Assembly (NCBI GenBank): GCA_016785225.1
Contig: JAFBJZ010000911.1
Coordinates: 434,001-498,000 of the forward strand
Source: Psettodes erumei
Lineage: Eukaryota; Chordata; Actinopteri; Pleuronectiformes; Psettodidae
Reading direction: 5' to 3'
DNA: 64,000 bases
Shown here in pieces: positions 1-12,101 of this stretch. A program made the translations under genes and the position numbers. The stretch's first letter is position 1. Each line of letters starts with the position of its first letter. The notes beneath the pieces are model-generated. The model was not told the origin of the DNA. It saw only the letters and a list, made by a program, of their open reading frames with translations, and did not search any database.

Positions 1-3000
1 GCGATACACACTGACAGGACACTAATAGATCTCTGTGTCCGGCATAAGCGAGATGTTTGGCAAGCACGTAGGCCATGGAGTCTGTTCTGCTGCTAGTTTG
101 GCTTGAGTGCATATGAGAATCAGCTGATTAGTGGACAGCCAAAGCAGTTAGCCTTAATACAAATTAGCTTCAGGGGTTTTGCCCTTAGTGGACTAACCCA
201 TCCTAACTCCTTCCTCGGGTAGACACAAGTTCACGGGCTCTCCAAATAAAGACGCTAAGTAAAATTACAGCTCAAATGTGTACAGTAGACAGACAGGTAT
301 TAACGTCACGTGCTTATAATGAACATAAATCCAGTGTTCTTCCAAAATGATCTACATTGATTGACTCATCTACATCACTTGTCCTAGTAAAAGTGAAAGC
401 TAGTTAAAAATATTACAAAAACTGCATGCTCACCAAGTGTCAGCGAGCTATGCTGATGTGGTAGCAGTTATAGTAGAACTAATTGCCTTATACCTGGCGG
501 CTATTTTTAGATGTACAGTAATCAGCAAGAAAGGTCTGAGCCACACAATCACTGTCGGGCAGATGGGAACTCATTAGATCAGCCTTAGGGGCTTTGTGTG
601 TTGCCTGGACACAATTAGCAAAGCAAGTCTCAAAAACTTTAACCAGCTTACAACCACAGGGACCACAGGCTTGGCGATGTTATCAGCCCAGTAAGAACTC
701 ATCTTCAAAAATACTGAGGTCTACGTCTCAACACCCACTTGTACTTGCTGATATTTTCTTTTGTTGGTTTGTGTTTGAGCCTCCCTCCAAATCTTTAGAC
801 CCTTCTCCTTTTTAACCTTGTTGATGCACAGTGCATATTTATTAATCTCATTCTCTTGAGGTTGTGCACATTTTTATGTTTAAAAACCCACAAATAAAAG
901 CTACTAATGTACTAACTCTTTCCTGTAACAGATGAATCTGGAAAACCCCTATTTCAGCATCTTGTGAAAACAACAGTAGTATGCACCAACAACTCAGTGT
1001 GCCAGCAAATGTCAAGACACTACAATACATTACAATGATATATAACAGAGTTGGCTAAATCAACAGGACATTTGTGCCAGGGTTACAGAATAATCTTTGC
1101 TTTGTGTAACATTAATCAGCTTGACAAGAATCTGTAGAGAAAAGCCACGTGAATCTTTTCAGTCAGTTAATCAATCAGCCGGTCAATGGGTCTGTTGTGT
1201 CTTGCCTTGACAAATTTACTTCGCAGAAGAAAAAGAGGAAGAGTGGCTGATCATTTAAATTTGATTAGACTAAGTGTTTGTGCACTAAATGTTTTCTTCT
1301 GAGTAGATAGAGCACAGAGAAGTAACATCAGTAAAACAAGATTGAAAGCCTGGTGTTGTGACCTTATTGCTTGAACATGTAGAGAAACAAAAGCTCACAT
1401 GGTATTTTGTCATTGTTTGAAAAACAATGAGCACATAAAAATGCATTTATTTTTTTAGTAATTGCCTGTTATGTCATTTTAGAAACATGTGAATTTAAAT
1501 GCTTTTGAGAAGAGGCTGACAAATTGGGGTCTGTGTTCCGCTTGAATCATCTCAGTATTCGGCTCCCAGACTCAGCCTGGATTTATAAGACCTTTAGGTA
1601 TTGAAAGCCTAAAAGAAATTCGTCACCCCTGTGTCCACTAATTGGACAAATACTCTGAACTCGGAGCACAAAGGCAATAAAAAGTGAGTAGTAGGTTGGT
1701 TAAAAGACAGAGCATATGGCAACAGACTGATGCCATTTAATTTAAGTGCTATTCGTGGATTTTAAAAGGTTTGATACAGCAGGTGAGATCATTGCATTTA
1801 TCTTAGCGTTGTCTTGGTGCCAGTGACCTCAGCTTTACAGGCCAGTGAGAGTGGCTGCTGACTAACTAATCCTCTTTGAGGCTCCTCACTCCTGCAACTC
1901 TGCTTCAAGTCTTTTGTTGACTTCATTTCAAAACAGCCCAGGTGGTGACCCACAATCCTGCCGGAACGGCCCCAGGCTTCTTGTCAGTTTTGGATTCTGG
2001 CTAAAAGTGGAGACTGCTTGGAAATTTCATTTTCCCATTTATGGATTATGCCTTAATTTTCATATTTCTGCGGCATGGAGTCAGCAAAAGTGGATTATGA
2101 CGAAGTGGCTGAGTATATCCTACAGCAAAAGCTGGACATGCAGAGTGGATACACAATATGTGAAATAATACAGGTCGGTTTTGTATCTTCAGATTCTTTT
2201 TTTTTTTTTACCCAGAAGAGGTTTAGACGAGCAAACAATGAGCCTTTAAAAAAGGTGTGTGTATTAAAACACCATTAAGAAGTGTGTATTTTACTTGAGT
2301 GTTATAAAGTGTTGAGAGCATGGCTGGCAAAGATGAATAGCAAATGATCCTTCCAGAGCAGAGAAACTCTGATGCTTGCTGTGTGATTCAAAATTGATAA
2401 AGATGTTACCAAAATATACCATTCACTCAGACAGTGAATATTTTTCAGCTGTGACAGTCTTTTCAGCACAGAGAGCATTAATATAGAATGCAGCTCTTTT
2501 AATGATGAAGGGTCCTATCATATCCAGTCTGTGCAGTGTGGATAACACAATACTGTTGAGAATCAGCCTGGTGGCAGTGGACTGTGAGAGGGTGGGACGA
2601 AAGCAACCAGAGCCAGAGGGACCTGGAGGAGTTTAACTCTGGGCATTAAGCAGCTCAGGTCTAAATCTGCCCACTAGATAATTTGTTGGAAAGCTGCCTT
2701 TCTTCTGGCACACACTGTGTCAACACGTGGAGCCTACCAGGTGGCTCTTATGTGTGCAGCATTGTCACTCCTGTCTGCATAACTAATGGTTATGTATATA
2801 CTTTGCAAGGTGTATCTAAATTTAATATAATGTAATTAGTGTTCAATCAGTAAACTTATTAGTTGATGGATTAATCATTTGGTTATTTTTTTAAATGTCA
2901 ACATCCCACCACCTTTTCCTGTTCTATCATCTCCTGCAATATTACTGTTCCCGCTCCAGGCTGCTGCCTCGTCCTGATCTGAGACCAGCAGATAAGGGTT

Positions 3001-3004
3001 GGCT
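1..3004. other. Upstream flank of the adenylyl cyclase gene; no gene recognised
   Basis: AT-rich non-coding DNA. The open frames here are short (up to about 90 codons), lack family resemblance and are not joined by convincing splice pairs. A 33-codon frame at 2075 ends at a good-looking donor near 2174. However, the first cyclase exon has an in-frame TAA at 2993, only 12 bases before its ATG, so the frame cannot be joined to it as coding sequence. It could only be a 5' untranslated exon. No RNA gene, mobile element or long repeat was recognised. Confidence 0.6.
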
Positions 3005-6000
3005 ATGGTCATCACCATGGTCACCTTCTCTGAAACGACACAGGTCCCCAGCGTGGGGCTGCGTGAGCCACCCTGCCTGACCGCAACCCTATCCCCGGGT
3101 CTGCGGCGGAAAAAGATGCTGTGGCAGAATGCCGTAAAACACATCATTAACCAGCAGGAGCTCAGCGCCCAGGTGACAAGTTACCCCAACTGCTGATTGT
3201 TCTGTTTCGTTTTGTTTGTGTTTGGCCAAAAGAGCAGGAACAGGGTCTGCTAGAGTAAACACTGGTTTTCTCTTTGCATTGTGACAGGTTGGTGTGGAAC
3301 CAGCACACAAAATCTTTGTGACAGACGCCTACATGCAGGAGATCAACAGACAAATCCGCAACAAGGCCTCGCGTGGGATCACCAAACGCCGCTCCTCCAC
3401 ATTCAGGGTCCACCCTTCCCAGGTCCGTGGCTCCACCAGCACGCACAGCAGCATGGGCGGCTCCTGTAACGACTACGCCAGTGACGCTGACTTCTTTGCG
3501 CACTGGGGTCATACCACCCGCGGTGTCTACATACCCACCTTGAGGCACACCTTCAAGTCCCGTGACCTGGAGAAACTCTACCAGCAGCACTCTTCTCACC
3601 AGAGACGCAACTCTCTCGCCATCACAAACGTAATCGACGCTGCGGCCAAGCTGCATGTGTTGGTTCTGTACCTGGCGCTGGCCCCAGAGCCGGTCACTGA
3701 CATTCTGCCGGCCTGCCTGACGGGCGTTTTCATGACGTTAGCAGTGGCGCTTTGCATACTGGTGCTGACCTGCAAAGACTCATTGTCGCCAAGGTGGCTC
3801 CACTGTGCTGGACTGGCTAGCTGGCTTTCCCAGACCACGCAGGTGCTGGGGGGGCTGGGATACGGACTAGAAAGAGACCCGTCATGGTATGTTTTGTTCA
3901 CATTGTTCGCCACTTACACGCTGCTGCCCTTACCTCTCTTGTGGGCCATGTCTGCCGGATCCCTTACGTCAGTGCTGCACCTTCTGGTGGAGATAGTGCG
4001 CTACTACAACGATGCAGTGCTTTTGAGAAAGGTGAGGAAAATCTGCTGACAGAACCCACTTTCTAATCTTATGCTTTTAGCTCACATGCTTTACATGGTC
4101 CAGCTTACAGTGCATACATGTATGTTGTCCCCTGGATGCAGGTGTTTGCCAAAGGTCTGCTGTACCTTGGTATGAACACAGCTGGCTTATTCATCCACTA
4201 CCTGACAGACCACGTCCAGAGACAGGTTTTCCTGGAGACGCGGCGCTGCATCGAGGGTCGCCTCAAACTCGAGCAAGAGAATCAGAGACAGGTAGTTTGA
4301 TGGTTGCTCATGTGCTACAGGTTAAACTCGGAGGAATACGTGGACAGGGACATATGACCAGACTGTCATCACTTTGTAGATGGAAGGGCAAAAAAAGCAT
4401 CCTCAATTCCACAGTGGGCTCTGTGTAAATAGGCATTATTCTGGTTACACCATTCTCACTCTGGGTTTATTGTGTCTCACAGGAGCGCCTGGTCCTGTCA
4501 ATCCTGCCTCGCTTTGTTGCCTTGGAGATGATAGCTGACATGAGCTCTCTGGAAGATGAACTCAATCCTCAGGAGTTTCACAAGATCTATATCCACCAGT
4601 ACAAAGATGTCAGGTGAACACACATGATAGTATTCACAAGCCCTGTATTTATATCTCTGAATCAGAGTTTTTCAAATATGAAGTAAAATAGACCCATCGC
4701 CCAATAGCCCATTATATTAGATTTTGGGAAAAGAAGTTTCCTGGAGGAGTTGTTCTTTTCAAAACTATTTCATGTCCAGCGAATCCAGTGTTGACTAGAA
4801 CAGAACAATTTGACAGGAAATGCAAAACTCTGTCTCTCCTCCCTGCAGCATCCTTTTTGCAGACATCAAGGGATTTACTCTGTTGTCCATGAACCTGTCA
4901 GCACAGGAACTGGTTCGAACCCTCAATGAGCTCTTTGGACGCTTTGACCGACTGGCGGAGGTGAAAACCTGAGCACTTTTTAAAAAAATATATTACTATT
5001 ACTTATTATTGTTATTATTTCCAGGTGAAAGCTCCTCTTCTAATTCTCCTGGTGTCTTCTCTCATGTCAGGAGCATCACTGCCTGCGAATAAAGATACTG
5101 GGAGACTGCTACTACTGTGTGTCAGGGGTTCCTGAGCCACAGCGTGCCCATGCCCGTTACTGTGTTGAGATGGGCTTGGCTATGATCAGTACTATACGGT
5201 CAGTCGTAACTGATTGGCGTCAAACCCTATCAGGTCCCTAATTCTGAATAGAACTGTCAAAGCTAAGCATTAACATGACGAATGATGATCCATTCATAAA
5301 ATCTGACATTGTAACTCCACTTCCCACCAACAACAGGTACGTGCGGAAGCAACTTAACTTTGACATGGACATGAGGATTGGGATCCACACAGGCTCCGTC
5401 CTGTGTGGGGTGCTCGGGCTGCAGAAATGGCAGTTTGACGTCTGGTCCTGGGATGTGGGGATCGCCAACATGCTGGAGGCCGGGGGAATACCAGGGTGAG
5501 CATCCCTGCTTGTACCAGGGACGTTTCATTTATTTCCTCTTGTTATGATTTGAGAGCATATCTTTGTGTGTCACCAACCTTTTTTTCTGCTTCTCTTCTC
5601 CATCATGCAGACGCATCCACATCTCAAGAGCAACTCTGGACTGTCTTGAGGGCACCTACAGGACAGAGGATGGTCATGGCCGTGACAGGAACGAGTTTCT
5701 CAGGAGACACAACATCGACACTTTCCTCATCTGCCCGCAGGAGGAAAGCGACAAGGTTGACCAGACTGTTCCCGCCAAAGTCCAGAAAGTAAACCGAACT
5801 TGGAACCCAGAGATGCCTTTCAGGAATGTCATTGACATGAACAGTGTAGGTGCAGGGATAAAAACCAGAAGGATATTATTGCATTCATGGTCTTATGAAT
5901 GTGACACAGTAAATGTAGTATTAAACTATTGCACGAAGTTGGAAAGTTGTGGAGTCTCATGTCATTCATAATCTTTTCTTGTGCTGTAGATCCTGGCCTC

Positions 6001-9000
6001 CTTTACTAATGGTTCACTGCCTAACATATGGCAGTCCACCTCCAAAGAGATCAACAAACGCATCAAACATGCCATAAAGGTTCGCAGCAGTGAGCGCATG
6101 CACAAGGAGCACATCACCCCACTGACCCTGGTGTTCAAGGACACACACATTGAGGACAAGGTACGCAGGTGTAGAAGCAGGTCAGGACAGTTGATAGTTG
6201 AATGGGAAAGTAAGAAAGTAACAAAGATACAGTAACTGAAATGCCACTGAGAGATCATTATATTGATCTTTCTTTGACCTCTTCTGGTTGCTCCAGTTCT
6301 CCCAGATGAGAGATGAAATGTTCAACTCCAACTTGGTCTGCTCCTTCATCATGCTCCTCTTTCTCATGGCTGCCCAGGCCCTCATACCTGCACCCAGGTA
6401 GGAGAAAACACAAAAGGCCTCACGGGCAAAAGGACAAAAGGGAAAAGGTCTCTCTGTAAGCTTTGCATTTAGTTTTTTGGGGTGTATCAGGTTTGTACAT
6501 GCCCATAATACGAAACCTAACATGTTCACTAACCCTCATGTTCTCCCTTGTTCTTTCTCTCCAGGCTGTTCCCAGCCGTCCTCCAGTTCTTGGCCTTTCT
6601 GCTCATCTACATGCTGCTGCTGCTGCTGGCCCTGGCTGAAGAGTTCAAGTGGACTCCCCCCGCGCTACAACACTTGTGTTGCTGGATCCATGAAAACAAC
6701 AGTGCCCGCAACCTCCTCACCATCGCTGCCATCGTCGTCAACTTTGGCCTGGCTTCCACCGACATGGTGAGAGACTTGACGCGGTTCATTAAATGGAGTT
6801 TTTTTTCCTCACATAAAACTGGCCCCAGCAAACTGCATGAACATTGGTGAATCCAGACAAAAGGCCAATGTCCTTGTGTTGTTTGCCTGTTCGATTCTAT
6901 GTCATAACTTGATATGGACACTTAACAGCACACCTCAGATGATGAGCAATGATGCTGTGCTTCCAGGTTTGATAAATAACACACAGTACTACAAACACAA
7001 AAACTGATGAAAATGAGGCATGTAAGCCTTATATTTGCATATGTCATAATAAAGAGTAGAGAAGCCCCACAAAGAGCAGCAGAGGTGAACTGATGTGATC
7101 CATGGGATTTGAATTTTGTGCACCTGGATGCAGGTATGGTGCGTTCTCACAAACCCAGGAGAGGCTGATGAAATGGACAGAGCTAACACAGTTTCGCGCC
7201 CTCTTACTGTCTGCACTTACCCTGAGGTAAGGACAAGAGTGGTCTATATTTACAACATATCACCTGATTAGGCTATTTATGGTTTTTTAAATAATACTGG
7301 TTAATCACAATTTTTGTCATCATCGTCACAAACACACATTCACTTCACAATCACATTTTCTTGACGTGTTATCTCATCCAAGTGTCTTTATCTCTTTTGT
7401 TCTTTAGAAAGATATTTCACTGAAATCTTTTCATCCTCAGTCTGTCAATCTTCGTCTTTCCTTCACTCTCTCCTCAGATCTTTGTGTTGAGCGGCGTGAT
7501 CGCCATGGTGACCTGTGCCGTGTTTCTGCGTTTGAACTCTCTGCTTAAGCTGGCGGTCCTGCTGCTGGCGGTGGCTGTGTACTCCTACCTCATCCACCTG
7601 GCCTTCTTCACACTCACGCGTCATGACATGCTGCACAGGTCAGTGCAAAACACACATTCTCCATCTACTCCTGAACATATCCTTAGGTTTTTATATATAT
7701 AATTTACAACTCTATATTCCACCTCTCTCCATTAACTTCTCCGCAGGTCTCACTATGTCAGGAGAAAAGGAATTTCCATCATTCTCATGGTGATGTTTAT
7801 CATTGCTGTCTTCTACAATGGACGGCAGGTACTGTTAAGTTCTCCCTGCTACTGAGCCTCATTTGCTCATAGTATTTTTAATTGCAGTTTGCATATTAAA
7901 TTTCCTTACCCACATTGCTGAGACCAAACTGTTGACTGCCAAGATGAGTGAATGTGTTTAAAGGAGTGCGTTGCATGAAGGCAGGTGATCTCTGATGTGA
8001 TGCTGGAATCTCCCTCTCTCTCTACACTCTCCAGTGGGAGGCCTCTGCTAGACTGGACTTTCTTTGGCGCCTGCAAGCCCAGCAAGAGGTGGAGGACATG
8101 AGGGAGCTGCGAGAACACAATGAGTGTTTGTTGCACAACATTCTGCCTGTGCATGTAGCGCGGCACTTTCTGGACCGGAGCAAGTATGACGAGGTGCCAA
8201 AAACACCCACACACCTTAAATCTCACCTTCATGATTCTTTCTATTTTTTTCTCAAATTATTTGTCCTTAAACCCCTTTATCAAGGTGGAACAAAAATATA
8301 ATGACCACAATCCAAATTGATTTTTTTGCCTCTAATAAATATGTGACCGTTCTGGTGTTTGTGGGTTTCTTTGAATATTAAAATACATGATATTCAATGT
8401 AACAAACATATTGGATAGGAATTGTGCAACCTGATTTTCATTTAAAATATGTTTTAGACTGTTTTTATGTAATCTATACCTTCACATTGTAAATTGTTGA
8501 ACTGCATATCTTTGTGGAGTATCAGCTGAGCTCTCACCATGATAATTTCATCATATATCAGAGAAACAAACTGGCTTTTAAGAATTCCTCTGTCAAGATT
8601 ACTGTGTGTGTGTGACACACTTGTCATTTCAGGAACTCTATTCGCAGTCCTATGATGAAGTGGGTGTTATGTTTGCTTCCATCGCCGGGTTCAATGAGTA
8701 CTTTGAGCAGAAGGAGATAAGACATGAAGGAGTGGACTGCCTCAGACTGCTGAATGAGATCATTGCTGGTTTTGATGAAGTGAGTGTAAGACTGAAAACT
8801 GAAAAGTGCCCAGTACATTTGGTTCATATCATGTTCCTGTATGTATAACTATACAAAGAGATAGAGTTGTTGACTCATGGTTTTGCTTGAGATTGCTGGT
8901 GTAATCGCTGATTGACGTGTGTCATGTTGTGTCTTTATTTCTTAATGTCTCTTCTTACTAGCTGCTGGAGGAGTCGTACTTCCATTATGTGGAGAAGATC

Positions 9001-10228
9001 AAGACCATTGGGAGCTGCTACATGGCAGCTTCAGGCTTGGCTCCGGACAGACAGGTGGGAGATCTGCCCTTCTATCACTGGTTGCAGCTTTGTTCAATCC
9101 ACCCCCACCATCTCTATCTCTCTAATTCCTGTCTCTGTCTCTGTCTTTCTCACTCTCAGGTATCCATGGATGAATGGAATCACCTAAGCGAGCTGGTTTT
9201 GTTTGCGTTGGCAATGCAAGAGACACTGAAAGAGATTAACAGGCACTCTGCCAAAAACTTTCAGCTGCGTGTGGGTAAGAGGCCTCTGACACACACTCAC
9301 ATAAACACACTAGTGCTGATAACGCACCAGAAATCCGGTGTCACAGACCCACTACTTTTTCATCACTTTCTCTGAAGTCAGTTATTTATTTACTTTTCAA
9401 ACAGGCATTGCCCATGGGCCTGTGGTAGCGGGTGTGATCGGTGCCACCAAACCGCAGTATGACATCTGGGGGTCAACGGTCAACCTGGCCAGCCGCATGG
9501 ACAGCACAGGTGTTAGCGGACGCATTCAGGTGCCCGAGGCCACGCGCAGGATCCTGGCCGAATGGGGCTTTGTCTTGGAGCTACGGGGAGAGATATTTGT
9601 CAAGGGGGTGAGTGGCAGAAAGGTCGTGGCTGATTCTGGATGTGCTGTTGCTTGTGGTGGTTAGATAAAATGTTTTAGCTGTCTTTCCTTACACAGTAAG
9701 TACACTGAAATTGAGAAGGAAAGTATGTTTCTGGAAAGGTGCAATGTGAAGTTAGGTTTAGTGAAGATTAGTTTCTGAAATGAAGGAAAGGCATTAGGAT
9801 GTAACTACCACTTTGACTTGCGCAATAAAGCTTTAATCAAATGCCTTACACACTCACAGGAGAAAAACTAAAAACCAAGGGAGACACCTACTGGTGAATG
9901 GAAACAACAGACAAATTTGAAGTTTTATGCTGAGGAGGGAGACTTTAGTGCATGAACTGTTAAAGAGGGGAGAGGGGATCATCAAACTGTGTGACTGCTG
10001 TCGTCACTGTAGGTGAGCGAGCGCCAGGGGAAAGTCCGCACCTACTTCATCAGCACCATGCGCAGCAAAACAGCCAACATGGGAACAGATGGCCGCAGTG
10101 GGGGGAGGACAGCAGGACGCATGACGCTGGCAGGGGTGGTGTTTGGACTAGTCCAGGCCAGACACAAGGAGAAGATGAGAGAAGCCAACGGGGGGTTCGG
10201 TCTGACACCTTGCACCCTGAAGTGCTGA
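3005..10228 (+). CDS. adcy8: Adenylate cyclase type 8-like membrane adenylyl cyclase (complete, 20 coding exons)
   Basis: Converts ATP to cAMP at the plasma membrane. Exons: 3005-3172, 3288-4031, 4142-4291, 4483-4613, 4849-4960, 5071-5198, 5337-5495, 5611-5845, 5990-6160, 6297-6397, 6565-6766, 7134-7226, 7478-7638, 7747-7828, 8035-8193, 8633-8779, 8962-9054, 9160-9274, 9405-9607, 10013-10228. All junctions are GT-AG and in frame, giving 1189 aa (human ADCY8 is 1251). Seen: two hydrophobic six-helix cassettes; C1 with both metal aspartates (FADIKGF D403, LGDCYYC D447); C2 with K995 (EKIKTIG), D1070 and N1077/R1081 (YDIWGSTVNLASRM), and K1117 (FVKG), so catalysis looks intact. Type 8 is indicated by the N-terminal LWQNAVKHI calmodulin-type helix, the VLCGVLGLQKWQFDVWSWDV block and the LAGVVFGLVQARHKEKMREA tail. 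The start is the first ATG after an in-frame TAA at 2993. It is clearly less similar to human ADCY8 than an ordinary fish orthologue would be, so it may be a divergent paralogue; the symbol marks the subtype only. Confidence 0.9.
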
Positions 10229-11270
10229 CGGGACAGTTGGGGTTAGATGGCTGCAGGTAGGGGAGGACGCGGTCCAGCCATATTGTCTTGCTGGTTTACA
10301 CTTACGTCGTTCTTATTTCATAATCTTGCCATAACAAAATTAGCTGCACACTGGTCGCAGGATCCAGTCCCCTGCATGACCGTGTCCTCTTCAGCAATCC
10401 TGTGAGATACAAAAAAGATTGTGATGAAAGTGCTGGATAGTATTGCACTTGACTGACACACAAGGGAAGTCATCTGTGTTCATCCATGCACTGTTGAGGA
10501 CTGTTTTCTCTTTTTTTATTGCCATATCTACACATTATGAGCACTGTCTTCAGTTCATTTTGTACAAAGCTAACAAAGGCCAACTTGTATTTATTTATTT
10601 ATTTTGCTTAGCAAAGTCCTCAAGCCTCTAAGCCAAAATACATGATACCTCAAAACGACCAACTTAACCTCTCATAAATGGCCTATACAGTACTGGTTAG
10701 TGTTTCTACTCTAATCTATTATTCTTTTTACAATTTTCCAGTACATTTCATATTGTGAGTTGAGGCATTTTTACTTCTACTTCTAGTGTTGTCCTGATTT
10801 AGAGACCTTATCTTTATAAATATACAGTAATGCAGCACACAGAAGTCTTGATTGTTGATTGCTTTTCATAATGTACTTTCATTTTCTTTAAATACTATTC
10901 ACAGCTCACATTGAGGTGGTATTTCTATATATCAGTTTTCATATCTCTGTTAATATAACTCTGGATTTCTGAATGTGACAAATCACATCATGGCCAATTC
11001 AGTTTTGCCTCAGTACAAGAGCGAGTTCTTTTGATTGAGTTACTTACTATTACTGAATGGTTGAACTGACTTTACCACCAAATAAACCTCCCAGGTCATT
11101 TCTTCTTGGTGTCATAATACTTTTTTTTATTTCAGGCATGCTGATGCTGTCATATGAAAACAATGTGAATCTGATTGACTTCCTCTATGGGAAAATAGTA
11201 ACATTTATGTTATGTTTATTTTTGTAAGAGAAAAGTGTACACTTTCTGCCAATAAAACCAGTAACAAACT
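10229..11270 (+). other. 3' untranslated region and poly(A) signal of the adenylyl cyclase gene
   Basis: AT-rich sequence after the TGA at 10226-10228, with no coding frame. AATAAA motifs occur near 11080 and at 11251-11256. The latter, at the end of the AT-rich block, is the likeliest cleavage signal. Confidence 0.5.
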
Positions 11271-11639
11271 GAATGGGACTATGTGATTCTAATTGCTTAT
11301 ACTTCATTGTGACGCTTGGTGACCAAAGATATGTGATGTGCTCAGGACACAAACACAAACTCGTGTCTATTTTTATTTATCTATTTGTTGTTGTTGTATT
11401 TGCCATGAATTGTTTTTCCTTTCCAACAGACTAGACGACTTTTCTTAACTCGATTTCTTCTGGCTGCGAGGAGCGCGGGTATACACGGGCCAGCTCGCAG
11501 ATCGTCTATTATGAAAGATGGCTCTCGGTGGTTGGAAAAATTTGGCCTGTGTCTCCGTGCTGCCATAGTTCTTATAGTAATAAAAAGGAAATATAGTCGG
11601 TTAAGTTACTTTATAAAAACAAACAAATTTAAAGCGCTA

Positions 11640-12101
11640 TAATCCCGTTTACGTCACTGTTCGTATCAATTGCGCTTCTTTCAGACTTCCGGTGATGACG
11701 ATACAGACGTTTTCAAAGCAGTTTTACAGAGACGTTTCAAGCCTCGAACACACACATTGTTGTTGTCCTGATTAGGTATTTGTAATTTCATTTCTCCGTG
11801 TCCAAACTCCAAAAGTGATTTTTTTTCCCCCACAATCAAGTCTCTTAGAAAACTAACCGAGGCCGTGGTTGACTAAACGTTGAGAAGAGCCGCCGCTTTG
11901 CGGTGACGTATCGGTGTCCAGAAACGTCGACAGAGTGACACCTCTGCTCTCGCGACAACTCTCAGACACACGCGGGCTTCGCCTCCTCTGTGTGTGTGTC
12001 CATGCATTGATTTGCTCTCCATCCGGAGAAAGTTCGCATCACTGTGTAGTTCATTTTTTTTACTTCCATATATATTTCTTTTGCTCTAGCATTGAGGAGC
12101 C
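11640..12101 (+). promoter_or_regulatory. parp1 promoter and 5' untranslated region
   Basis: A GC-richer stretch ahead of the parp1 ATG. It holds an ETS-type ACTTCCGG at 11685-11692, a CRE-like ACGTCA at 11651-11656 and a second TGACGTA near 11903. There is no TATA box at a sensible distance, as expected for a broadly expressed gene. Function is inferred from motifs only. Confidence 0.5.

Noticed and set aside
2075..2278. Open frame starting MESAKVDYDEVAEYILQQ with a good donor, as a possible first cyclase exon
   Set aside because: The frame cannot join the first clear cyclase exon as coding sequence because of the TAA at 2993; no family resemblance. At most a 5' untranslated exon.
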